Below, piece by piece: positions 27,076 through 36,030 of a stretch of DNA of 64,000 bases. Position numbers and translations under genes: made by a program. Origin of the DNA: Planctomycetaceae bacterium. GTDB lineage: Bacteria > Planctomycetota > Phycisphaerae > UBA1845 > UTPLA1. Each line of letters opens with the position of its first letter. The first letter of the stretch is position 1. Where the stretch lies: NCBI GenBank assembly GCA_006969385.1, contig CP030884.1, positions 4,458,249 to 4,522,248 of the forward strand. Reading direction: 5' to 3'. The notes below the pieces were generated by a model. It was not told the origin of the DNA. It made no database searches and was given only the letters and a program-made list of their open reading frames with translations.

Positions 27076-30000
27076 TTAATTGATCGAACCGAGCAACAGT
27101 AAGACCAACTCTGCCGCATCATTCACATCCGCATCGTCGTCGTTATCGATATCCGCAGCATGAAACGCTGCAATCGGCGCGGTGTTTGGATCGAGCGCGA
27201 CCGTGACGAACGCCTGAATATCCAATCCATCGATCGTTCCATCGAGGTTCACATCGCCATCGTTATTGAACTGGGGCATCAGATCGAGACCGTCACCGAT
27301 ACCATCCAAATCCTGATCGACGCCGATGCGATACCCCGAACCCGGCGGTACCGCCGTCGCTACCAACGAATTCCCCGCCGCCACCAGCGTCTGCATTTGC
27401 GCGAGCGTGAGAAACTGATGTTCATCCGACTCGAACAGCACCGGCGCGGCCTGCGCCAATACGAACCCCCTCATGTCGCCAGCGACCGATCCTTTTAGCA
27501 CGACATCACAACGCGAAGGTTGTAAATCGTGCTGATCGATCATGGTCATCAAGTCCGTCAGATCCTGACTGTCGGGAGCGGCGACATCCCAAACGAATTG
27601 CCATCCGACCACCGGCATCACGTTCGATTGCCACGCCGTTAAGAAGCCAATGATCTGCTCGTTAAACGGCGGTTGGCTAATGCCGGGGAAGAATTGCTGC
27701 AGGAACGTCTCCAAAGGATGATCGTTCTGTTCGCGTTCTTCGCGACCGTCGTGTAGCAGCCCGAAGCCGTTGTACAAATCGCTGCGCGCTTTCTTATGCA
27801 ACTGTCGCAGTTGCGGCACTAACTGAATCTGCGCGAACAACCCGCCCAGATTAAACGCCACATCATCACCATCCGGCACGCATGCCAGTTGCATAGCACC
27901 ATCATGGTCGAGCATATGGCAGGCGTGACAGCTGTTCATAAACAACGTGCGCCCCGCATCAGCCTGCGGGTCTTTAAAAAAGTTGTCGCGCGTACGGTAA
28001 GGATTCGGCGGATAAACCACCGTATTGATAAAGTCGGTAAACGCTTGCATGTCGTTGGCCGGCAATTCTTCACCGCCCAATAAACCTTCAAACGTCGGGT
28101 TGAATGCATTGAAGTCCACGCGATCCCCGCGCCAATGCAACTCGGTGTGATCCCTTAGGCCTCGCAACGACAGCGTCACCATCGGCCCCTTAAGCGGATG
28201 ATTCTGGTCGGCCGTTTGCGGCGGGCAGGGTTGACCACCGGTAACGAATGGCGAGTGCAACATGTCGGGTACGGTCGGATTGCCTAGATCCCACGCATGG
28301 TGATCGAGGTGACCGTCGAAGTGACACATCGCACACGACGAACTGAAGTTTTTGGAAAAGCGCGTGCTGTAGAGGAAATCGCGGCCCTCGCGAATCACCG
28401 GCGGCTCCGGGTTGAACATGGGCGTCGTCTGCACGACCTGCGGTGCCGTCACATCGGACACGTCCAGAATGCTAACCGTCATGTCGGTGCGATTCAGCAC
28501 GTACAACTTATCTCTCGCAGAATCGAGCGCCATGCCGCGCGGTCCGCGCCCCACGTCCACGCGTGCGATCACTTCGGCGGTTACACCATTCAGGATGCCG
28601 ATGCGCCCGACCCCAAACGCAGCCACAAAGGCAATATCGCCATCGTGGTCGAATACGATATCCGTCGGATTTGCCAACGAAACATCCTGTGCCTGCGGAT
28701 TGATCGACGAAATATCGTTGAACGAGGAACCCATCGCCGCATGCAAATCGGTGCTAACTGTCGTAGCCGTACCGTGAATGTCGCGCACGATTTCGATTCG
28801 ATGCGACATGAAATTGCCGTTCAACGAAGGCTCCAAACGCGTCAGGTTCTTCGGCTCTAAATTTGAGATAAATATGTCGCCGGTGACCGGATTTTGCGCC
28901 ATGCCCGTCAGCGTTCCGCCTAGGTGCTGCACCGTGAGCGGATCGAGTTCTTGCATATTCGTAAGTCCCGCCGCGGCATTGACGTCGATCACGATGACAT
29001 CGCGGCTGACTTGCGCCTTGGCGTCGTCGATAATCTCCTGCAAGACCTCTTCGGCATTGAGCAAGTTAAACTGCGCCGCGAGGTCAGCCACCCGCTGTGG
29101 ATCCGGATCGCCATTGTCATCCGTCAGCGCATCGATGATGGCGTTCCAATCGCCGCCCGTCATCGACTTATCCATCACAATGCGCTGCACCAACGGTGCA
29201 AGCGGCCCCATCGGGTTCGCTGTCCAGATATCCGGCCAAGGCGCAAGGCTACTGGCGGCGAACAACTCCGCCGGCGTCGGTTCGAACGTTTGGTCGAAAA
29301 ACGCCAACGCCAACAGGTGCGGTGAGGACACGCAACTACAAGCGCAATTGCACGGATCATTGGGCGCATTCGTCGGCGGATTAAACGGCCCTGCACATAA
29401 ATCGGCGTCACCACAGGCGGATTCAGCCCCCTGCCATGAACCGCCCGCGTCGAAACAATCGAAGGTGTTTAAATCCTGGCAGGAGCCATCTTCAAAACAG
29501 CAGCCCCCAAGCGGGGCGGGCAACTGAAACAGCACCGGTTCGCCGACGACCGTCGTGCTATTGCCGGAATGCAACGGCGAAATGATCAATCGGTCGCGAT
29601 CGGCGTCGTAAACTGCCGAACGCGGCGTGTTACAATCGAGATATTTCGATTGTAAAATCGTATGCGGCGCGCCGCCGCGCACAGCAACCACCGCGCCCTC
29701 CTGTACCAGCGGGTCGGGCACGTTCGGACCGAAATCCGGCACCGTTGGGCTACCTTGCAGGATCACAAATGCCAATGATCCTGATGGATTGAACAGAATG
29801 TTGATCGGTTCATCGCCGACTTCTACGATGGCGGTTACCGCGCCCGCTGCCACATCGACGACGGCGACATTATCTGAAATGAAGTTGGCGACCCATACGA
29901 CGTTGCCGTCGGTTCCCGGTTGCACGGCCAACGACACCGGATCGAGACCGACGGGTATTTCTTCAACCTTTGTTAACCGAGGCGTGGTCGTGTCATACAC

Positions 30001-30417
30001 AACCAGCGAGTTATTCGGTGTGTTGACTGCGAACAGCAGTGTGCCGCTATCGTTCAATGCCAACGGCTTAAACGGCGGGCTTTCAAAATTGACGAACGCA
30101 CCGCTTTCGAGTGGCGAATCGGGTGGGTCGTAGGGACCTAATATTGTGGGCACATCGTCGCTGCCACCGCGCGGACCGCTGGCATCGACAAACGCGCGTA
30201 ATGCTTCGATATCCGGGTGCCCCACCAGCTCAGGTGTGGAGGCGAAATCAGCCAAATCGATGGTCTCATTTGCAGGCGTTCCATCCGTCAAAACGCGTTC
30301 GCCTTGATGAAACGTGGGGCTCGTCTCCCCACGTGGACCTGCCCCCGCGACGACAAACACCAACGCACAGACCCCAGCCATTGAGAATCGCAATTTGTAT
30401 AGATTTCGATGCAACAC
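27076..30417 (-). CDS. Large secreted beta-propeller/di-heme cytochrome/dockerin protein
   Basis: This 1,113-residue protein starts at GTG (30417) after GGAGG (30421-30427 region) and has a signal peptide. YNCE/YVTN-type propeller repeats cover about residues 110-240 and 500-660 (for example SGTLLFAVNTPNNSLVVYD, DKLYVLNRTDMTVSILDVSD). Between them is a Cys-rich insert (CCFEDGSCQDLNTFDCF), a pattern I recall from planctomycetal surface proteins. Two c-type heme sites follow, CAMCH near residue 692 and CHACH near 831, the latter after DAGRTLFMNSC as in cytochrome c peroxidase-like proteins. The C-terminus has dockerin-like Ca repeats (DVNLDGTIDGLDIQAFV). It is probably an exported electron-transfer or oxidase-like protein; the substrate is unknown. 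Confidence 0.85.
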   Translation of the reverse strand: MLHRNLYKLRFSMAGVCALVFVVAGAGPRGETSPTFHQGERVLTDGTPANETIDLADFASTPELVGHPDIEALRAFVDASGPRGGSDDVPTILGPYDPPDSPLESGAFVNFESPPFKPLALNDSGTLLFAVNTPNNSLVVYDTTTPRLTKVEEIPVGLDPVSLAVQPGTDGNVVWVANFISDNVAVVDVAAGAVTAIVEVGDEPINILFNPSGSLAFVILQGSPTVPDFGPNVPDPLVQEGAVVAVRGGAPHTILQSKYLDCNTPRSAVYDADRDRLIISPLHSGNSTTVVGEPVLFQLPAPLGGCCFEDGSCQDLNTFDCFDAGGSWQGAESACGDADLCAGPFNPPTNAPNDPCNCACSCVSSPHLLALAFFDQTFEPTPAELFAASSLAPWPDIWTANPMGPLAPLVQRIVMDKSMTGGDWNAIIDALTDDNGDPDPQRVADLAAQFNLLNAEEVLQEIIDDAKAQVSRDVIVIDVNAAAGLTNMQELDPLTVQHLGGTLTGMAQNPVTGDIFISNLEPKNLTRLEPSLNGNFMSHRIEIVRDIHGTATTVSTDLHAAMGSSFNDISSINPQAQDVSLANPTDIVFDHDGDIAFVAAFGVGRIGILNGVTAEVIARVDVGRGPRGMALDSARDKLYVLNRTDMTVSILDVSDVTAPQVVQTTPMFNPEPPVIREGRDFLYSTRFSKNFSSSCAMCHFDGHLDHHAWDLGNPTVPDMLHSPFVTGGQPCPPQTADQNHPLKGPMVTLSLRGLRDHTELHWRGDRVDFNAFNPTFEGLLGGEELPANDMQAFTDFINTVVYPPNPYRTRDNFFKDPQADAGRTLFMNSCHACHMLDHDGAMQLACVPDGDDVAFNLGGLFAQIQLVPQLRQLHKKARSDLYNGFGLLHDGREEREQNDHPLETFLQQFFPGISQPPFNEQIIGFLTAWQSNVMPVVGWQFVWDVAAPDSQDLTDLMTMIDQHDLQPSRCDVVLKGSVAGDMRGFVLAQAAPVLFESDEHQFLTLAQMQTLVAAGNSLVATAVPPGSGYRIGVDQDLDGIGDGLDLMPQFNNDGDVNLDGTIDGLDIQAFVTVALDPNTAPIAAFHAADIDNDDDADVNDAAELVLLLLGSIN

Positions 30418-31255
30418 ACGCTCCTCCTTTTATCGCAAGTGCTTATCGAGAGCCCCTGATTTGGGAATCGCTTCGCCACTCACCATTCGCGTCGACACCA
30501 ACCAAACTGGCGGAATTCGACCATACATGAACACACGGTGGGAGTGACCAGTCAGCAATAAGGCAAGGTAGGTGCCAACAACGCGCGCCGATACTTCCCA
30601 GCGCGGCACCATTGGCGAGCACGTCGCTAAGTTAAAGACATAACGAAACTAAGGTGTTAAACGTTTTTCAATTCGGACCGATGAACTCGGCACAGATAGG
30701 GCTTTTTCGCTGGCTACTGGAAGCCAGCTGGCTACTGAAAGCCAACCGAGAGGACGTACGGCGCACGAGCTTGATCCGCACACATTGGAACTAAATTGGT
30801 GTTCGTATAAAAAACAGCCGGCGATCGGGCCCGAACCGATGACCGACATCTCAATAAAAGCAGTGAGTCTTCGTCACGCGTAGTGAATATTATAAGGTTT
30901 CCATAAGAACCGGATGCCTTCGTCTGGAATTGACACGACTGACTTACATCTTGAATTGGGGCATACGTTTTGGAACAATCTTTCCGATAAGTTCGACCAA
31001 GTGATTATTCGAATCGTCGCGTCATTCCTCAACAATATCTTCTCAGCCCTGCAAAGAAGACCTTTAATAGATAATGGCCAAATGCTCAGCACAGGCCAAA
31101 CGGCCAGTGTCGTTTGAACCGCATCGCCGCAAAAAACGCGTGATTCGAGCCCCCATATAAAGTTGCAAGTCGGTTTTAGTCACGTATCCAAGCAGTGGCG
31201 GACAAGCTAGAAGATTCGCCACGTACCTGCATAATTTGTAAGCTGGCGCAGCGAA
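30418..31255. other. Large non-coding gap, 838 bases
   Basis: No supported gene lies here. Short frames exist on both strands (for example 30914-31117 plus) but have no ribosome site, motif or neighbour support. A short near-repeat (ctactggaagccagctgg / ctactgaaagccaac) lies near 30712-30745. The GGAGGAG site at 30421-30427 serves the cytochrome/propeller gene. A small RNA or leader cannot be excluded. Confidence 0.4.
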
Positions 31256-32797
31256 ATGTCGAAGAGATATGGTCAACCGATCCAATTTATGCCATCCGAG
31301 AGCGCTCACCAGCGCGCTGACGGACTGGATGCGCTGCGCGGTTACGCGATCCTCACCATGGCGCTGTCTGGCATGGTCCCGTGGGGCACGCTGCCGCAAT
31401 GGATGTATCACGCTCAGTTGATCGCTCCGCAGATGAAATACGACTTGAGCGTGCCGGGACTGACTTGGGTCGATCTCGTATTTCCCTTTTTTCTTTTCTC
31501 GATGGGGGCCGCCATGCCCTTGGCGTTAACGCGCCGCCTCGGTGAAAGGTTGATTGACTGGCGCGTATTGTTTGGGCTCTCTCAGCGTCTGTTGCTACTG
31601 ACGTTCTTCGCCATTTATGTGCGGCATATTTCACCGACCGTCATTGCGAACCCGGTTACCACGCGTGCGCTCCTGCTCGGTCTGCTCGGCTTTCTTCTGC
31701 TATTTCCGACGCTTACGCGATTGCCTAAAGAATGGTCAGGGTCGCGGCAATTTCTGGTGCGCGCAGCAGGATGGGCGAGTTGCATTGTATATCTTCTGTG
31801 GCTGAACTACGAGCCGAAGATCGACAGTCAATTGTGGCTAACCAATATCGTTCGGCAGCGGGATATCATCATCCTGGTCTTGGCTAACACCGTCTTTACC
31901 GGTGGCCTCGTTTGGATGCTGACGCGCCGATGGGTCGCCGGGCGCCTCTGCCTGATGATCGCGATACTGGCGTTTCGACTCAGTCACGATGCCGACGGCT
32001 GGACCCACGCCATCTGGACCTATTCACCGTCTTGGATGGTCGGCCTCTATCAATTCCCATTTCAGCAATACTTGCTAATCGTGATCCCCGGCACCATTGC
32101 CGGCGATCTTTTGCTACGCCGCTTAAACCATTCGACCGATCCGGTAAATCGCCCAACTAAGAACTCCGCCACTGAGAAAGACCATATCACCGAGCAATTT
32201 TCAAAACGATATCTGACCACGGGCGTGCGACTGCTGAACTCAGCTGTAGCACTCATTTCTCTCGCGCTCATACTGACCACCGTCGTCGGCCTGCAAGCGC
32301 GTGGGACAACCGAAACCGTCCTGACCGTAGCATCGCTGATGATTCTGCTGTTTACGCTGTACAGTCGCACAACCGCCGCTCCGACCACCGAATGTACGCA
32401 ACAGCTAATGCGATGGGGGGCGCTCTGGCTCGTCATCGGGCTCGCCTTTGAACCATACGAAGGCGGCATCAAAAAAGATAGTGCTACCATCAGCTATTAC
32501 TTCGTTACCAGTGGCCTGGCCTGCTTCGCATTGGCGTTTTTTCAGTGCAGTCTTGAGATCGTCCGCACCGAGCGTCCGCTGCGCTGGTTGATCGAAACCG
32601 GCCAGAATCCGATGATGGCCTACGTTGCCATCAGAAGCTTCTTGCGACCCGTTGTCGAACTCACCCACCTCGACCCGCTGATGAAAGGTTGGCTCAGCGC
32701 ACCTTGGGCCGGTGTGGCATGGGCCTGTGCAAAAGTGCTGCTACTTGCGTGGTTCGTGTCGTGGATGACGCGGCGACGGGTGTTTTGGCGCACGTAG
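31256..32797 (+). CDS. Heparan-alpha-glucosaminide N-acetyltransferase-like membrane protein (DUF5009)
   Basis: This 513-residue integral membrane protein has about 11-12 spans. The start region GLDALRGYAILTMALSGMVP and the segment LTWVDLVFPFFLFSMGAAMPLAL are typical of the COG4299/DUF5009 acyltransferases, the bacterial relatives of human HGSNAT. HGSNAT moves an acetyl group across the lysosomal membrane onto the glucosamine of heparan. In bacteria these genes are often found in sugar-utilisation loci, but the biochemistry is largely untested. It begins the amino-sugar/glycan region of the window and is convergent with the FAD oxidoreductase. Confidence 0.88.
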   Translation: MSKRYGQPIQFMPSESAHQRADGLDALRGYAILTMALSGMVPWGTLPQWMYHAQLIAPQMKYDLSVPGLTWVDLVFPFFLFSMGAAMPLALTRRLGERLIDWRVLFGLSQRLLLLTFFAIYVRHISPTVIANPVTTRALLLGLLGFLLLFPTLTRLPKEWSGSRQFLVRAAGWASCIVYLLWLNYEPKIDSQLWLTNIVRQRDIIILVLANTVFTGGLVWMLTRRWVAGRLCLMIAILAFRLSHDADGWTHAIWTYSPSWMVGLYQFPFQQYLLIVIPGTIAGDLLLRRLNHSTDPVNRPTKNSATEKDHITEQFSKRYLTTGVRLLNSAVALISLALILTTVVGLQARGTTETVLTVASLMILLFTLYSRTTAAPTTECTQQLMRWGALWLVIGLAFEPYEGGIKKDSATISYYFVTSGLACFALAFFQCSLEIVRTERPLRWLIETGQNPMMAYVAIRSFLRPVVELTHLDPLMKGWLSAPWAGVAWACAKVLLLAWFVSWMTRRRVFWRT

Positions 32798-32913
32798 CAT
32801 AGCTCTGTGCCATCTCAGTTGCCGATTCGTGCAAACTGATAAAAAAAAGCACCTTACCCATACAACTCTGAAGGAGTTGCGTCCACGCGCGAGTTCTGCA
32901 AGACCGCAATCCT

Positions 32914-34305
32914 CTACGCAGGTAACCAAGCGCCGTAGCCGCGCAGACGCTCCCGCAGTGCTGTTACGTCGACCGATCGCACGCCAGCGGTCGCCCCACC
33001 GACCATAGCGGCGGCGCATCCGGCGGCTTCCCCCATCATCAGGCAATTCGGCATTACGCGCGTCGAGCCCTGGACCGCCCGGTCGGTACTGATGCTCCGG
33101 CCGGCCACCAGTAAGTTGTTCACCCCCTGTGGAAGCAAACAACGATAGGGAATGCCGTGCGATTCGCCGGGTTCGTATTGATGAATCTTGGCATCCCAGT
33201 CGATCTCCTTGCCCAGATTGGCCTCCCACTCTTTTTTAGACAAATGGATATCGATGTAGTAAGCGTTGCGGGCGATCTCATCATCGAACGATCGCCGCGC
33301 AAGATAATCGTCGAGCGTCAAGGTGTATTCGCCGACGATGCGCCGCGTTTCACGCACGCCGATCTGCACGCCGCTGGTCACCAAAAACGCCTTTTCGCAA
33401 CCGGGTAAGTACTTGCGCACAAAATCCGTCAAATGCCGAATCAGACGACGACCTTCGATCATCGCATCGGAGAACTCCTTGCCGTTGGTCGCATCGATAT
33501 CGAACACGTGGCTGAAATTAAAGCCGATCGTATCTTCGGATTGATAGGCAACGTTGGCGGCCTCTTCGATAATATCCAAATCGCCCGCCGCCTTCGCTGC
33601 CGCGATTGACGGCTTTAATAGCAGGTTTTTTGCATCGTCGGCCCACAACCAGGGTTGCAAAACCTTGTTATCCACACCCGAAAGCACAAAACACATCGTG
33701 CACGGCTGCATTGCGCCGGTCTTGGGATCGCCCTGATGAAACGGCACGCCGGCAATCGCCGCCACATCCGCGTCGCCGGTACAGTCGATCACCGTGGCCG
33801 CCTCGATTCGCTGAATGCCGGATTTGTTATGAATCACGATCGAATCAATTACGGCGCGCTCGTCGTCGCCGCTCTTATCTTCCAAGACGACATCCAGAAA
33901 ATGCGTGAGATACAGAATCTCCACCCCCGTCGCCGTCACGCGCTGTTCGTAAATCACCTTCAGTCGTTCCGGATCGATCGGTACCCAATCGATCATCTCC
34001 GGAGGAATGTGCGGCATCCCGCGCTTCATCTCTTCGAGAATTTCGTAGCCGATGCCGCGAATGATGCACTTTTCCCTATCGCTAAACGGGCACCATGCCG
34101 GCACCAAGGCCGCCGTGCCGCTACCGCCCAAAAAGCCATGCTGCTCCACCAACAGCACGCGCGCCCCATCGCGACCGGCCGCAATCGCCGCCGCCGCGCC
34201 GGTCGGTCCACCGCCGACAACAACGACGTCGTACGCGCCTGCCACCGGCAGCGTCTGCCACCCATCGCGCACTCCCACTGGCGGAATGTTAATACTTCGC
34301 GTCAT
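32914..34305 (-). CDS. FAD-dependent oxidoreductase
   Basis: This 463-residue protein has an N-terminal dinucleotide-binding motif, VVVVGGGPTGAAAAIAAG, at about residues 28-45, followed by VLLVEQHGFLGGSG. The mid-region TVIDCTGDADVAAIAG and the C-terminal GRSISTDRAVQGSTRVMP are features of the FAD-dependent oxidoreductase family PF12831 common in planctomycetal sugar loci. It likely oxidises a sugar or hydroxyl compound; the substrate is not known. It is divergent from the AGE epimerase with 76 bases between. A TATACT lies only about 10 bases upstream of its ATG, so the leader may be very short. Confidence 0.87.
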   Translation of the reverse strand: MTRSINIPPVGVRDGWQTLPVAGAYDVVVVGGGPTGAAAAIAAGRDGARVLLVEQHGFLGGSGTAALVPAWCPFSDREKCIIRGIGYEILEEMKRGMPHIPPEMIDWVPIDPERLKVIYEQRVTATGVEILYLTHFLDVVLEDKSGDDERAVIDSIVIHNKSGIQRIEAATVIDCTGDADVAAIAGVPFHQGDPKTGAMQPCTMCFVLSGVDNKVLQPWLWADDAKNLLLKPSIAAAKAAGDLDIIEEAANVAYQSEDTIGFNFSHVFDIDATNGKEFSDAMIEGRRLIRHLTDFVRKYLPGCEKAFLVTSGVQIGVRETRRIVGEYTLTLDDYLARRSFDDEIARNAYYIDIHLSKKEWEANLGKEIDWDAKIHQYEPGESHGIPYRCLLPQGVNNLLVAGRSISTDRAVQGSTRVMPNCLMMGEAAGCAAAMVGGATAGVRSVDVTALRERLRGYGAWLPA

Positions 34306-34381
34306 CGCGGTAGAGTATAAGCGGTCGAGCGTCTATAACCACGAGACCGATGCGACGAAGATACCGCAATAAGGACGTAAC

Positions 34382-35569
34382 ATGCCGACTCAACCTATCG
34401 GTGATTTAGTAAGCGTTTATCGCGACGCCCTCCTCGATGATGTGGTTCCGTTTTGGGAACGACACAGCCCCGACCCGGACCGCGGCGGATTTTTCACCAT
34501 GCTCGACCGATCCGGACAACGGTATGGAGATGACAAACCGATTTGGCTGCAGGGCCGCGCCATTTGGCTATTTGCCACACTCTATCGACTGGTCGAACCA
34601 CGACCGCAGTGGCTGGAACTGGCGCAGCGCGGTCGCGAGTTTCTCGATCGACATGCCTTCGCTCCCGATGGTAAGATGTACTTTTCAGTCACCCACGACG
34701 GCAAGCCGCTACAAATGCGCCGTTATGTGTTTTGCGAAGTTTTCGCCGTGATGGCGTACGGCGCGCTGGCACTGGCCACCGACGACGAAACGGCGCGCGA
34801 ACAGGCGCGACGGTGCTATCGACGATTTGTGGAATACATTACCACGCCCGGGAAGATCGCACCCAAAATCGACACTACTACGCGTCCCATGAAAGGGCTT
34901 TCACCGTTGATGTGCTGGCTAAGCCTGGCCGAGATGATGCGTGGTATCGATCCGACCACCGATTACGACACCGCCATCAATCGCTGCGTCGATGAAATTC
35001 TGACGCATTTTGTCGATCACGACCGGCGCTGCGTACTCGAAACCGTCGCGCCCGATGGTGGCATTGTCGATGGACCGGACGGTCGCGTCATGAACCCGGG
35101 GCATGCGATCGAATGCGCTTGGTTTATGCTCGATATCGCGCAACGCCGAGGCGACGGCACCCTCGTTCAGCGCGTGCTACCGATCGTCGATTACGCATTA
35201 GAGCGCGGATGGGACACCGAGCACGGGGGCTTGCTGTATTTCGTGGACATCGACGGCCGACCGCCGGTGCAACTCGAACACGATATGAAACTTTGGTGGC
35301 CGCACAACGAAGCGCTGATCGCTCTCCTATATGCCTATCGTGCGACAGGCGAGCAACGATATGCTGACGATTTCTTGAAAGTACACGAGTGGACGTTCAA
35401 TCATTTTCCCGACCGGGAACATGGCGAGTGGTTTGGCTACCTGCATCGAGACGGCTCACTATCCACGCCGCTAAAGGGTGGTACTTGGAAAGGCCCATTC
35501 CATGTACCGCGTTGCTTGTTACTTTGTTGGCGCGCACTAGAAGCACTGCCGGCCAGCTCGGCTCGATGA
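34382..35569 (+). CDS. N-acylglucosamine 2-epimerase (AGE) family protein
   Basis: This 395-residue protein is the size of an AGE (alpha/alpha)6-barrel enzyme. Conserved pieces include GRAIWLFATLYR, NPGHAIECAWFMLDIA and LWWPHNEALIALLYAYRATG, which hold the His and Glu residues of the active site. The family interconverts GlcNAc and ManNAc, or aldose and ketose forms (mannose to fructose, cellobiose to glucosyl-mannose). The sequence alone does not decide which. AAGGA lies about 7 bases before the ATG. The neighbouring GH38 mannosidase and NagB fusion fit a mannose or GlcNAc role. Confidence 0.9.
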   Translation: MPTQPIGDLVSVYRDALLDDVVPFWERHSPDPDRGGFFTMLDRSGQRYGDDKPIWLQGRAIWLFATLYRLVEPRPQWLELAQRGREFLDRHAFAPDGKMYFSVTHDGKPLQMRRYVFCEVFAVMAYGALALATDDETAREQARRCYRRFVEYITTPGKIAPKIDTTTRPMKGLSPLMCWLSLAEMMRGIDPTTDYDTAINRCVDEILTHFVDHDRRCVLETVAPDGGIVDGPDGRVMNPGHAIECAWFMLDIAQRRGDGTLVQRVLPIVDYALERGWDTEHGGLLYFVDIDGRPPVQLEHDMKLWWPHNEALIALLYAYRATGEQRYADDFLKVHEWTFNHFPDREHGEWFGYLHRDGSLSTPLKGGTWKGPFHVPRCLLLCWRALEALPASSAR

Positions 35570-36030
35570 ACGCAGGGCACGAAACTCCCAACCGGTTCGG
35601 TTTACGAATGAATGCACTCAGGCATTCAGTGTCGATCAACCTCGGAACAGACGGCGACTCCGCTACCGAAAAATAATAATAATAAACATTTATATTGCTT
35701 GTATGTTTCTATTTTCCAATTGTTATTTTCCGTTACTATAGGACCGTGCCATTTTCCCGTAATTCCGAGTGTCTTGTGTATTTGGATCGTTGCCGACAGC
35801 TGCCCCTACGCCCTCCGATTAGCCCCACCTCGACGCGCGCCGTCGGGCTTCTTGACAACACCATTTCCCGCCAAAAGGCCCACCAGCACTACACCCCCGA
35901 AGCTCGCGCTTCAACCGCCCTTCCGCCCGCTCGAAAACCGCGAAAATCGCCTCAAATTTTCAACATTTTCTCACCTTTCCGCCTCGGACCCGTAGTGTCG
36001 TAAACTCTTATCGGATAAACTAGTTAGCGT
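35570..36030. other. Non-coding gap before alpha-mannosidase
   Basis: No supported gene lies in these 461 bases. The first part is AT-rich with a short aataataataataaac run (about 35675-35692), a plausible promoter region. The rest is C-rich and contains frames without support. Confidence 0.4.

Noticed and set aside
30914..31117. 67-codon frame in the large gap
   Set aside because: No start signal, neighbour or motif supports it.
35612..35995. 127-codon plus frame in the gap before the mannosidase
   Set aside because: It has no ribosome site, no motif, and changes composition halfway; probably non-coding.
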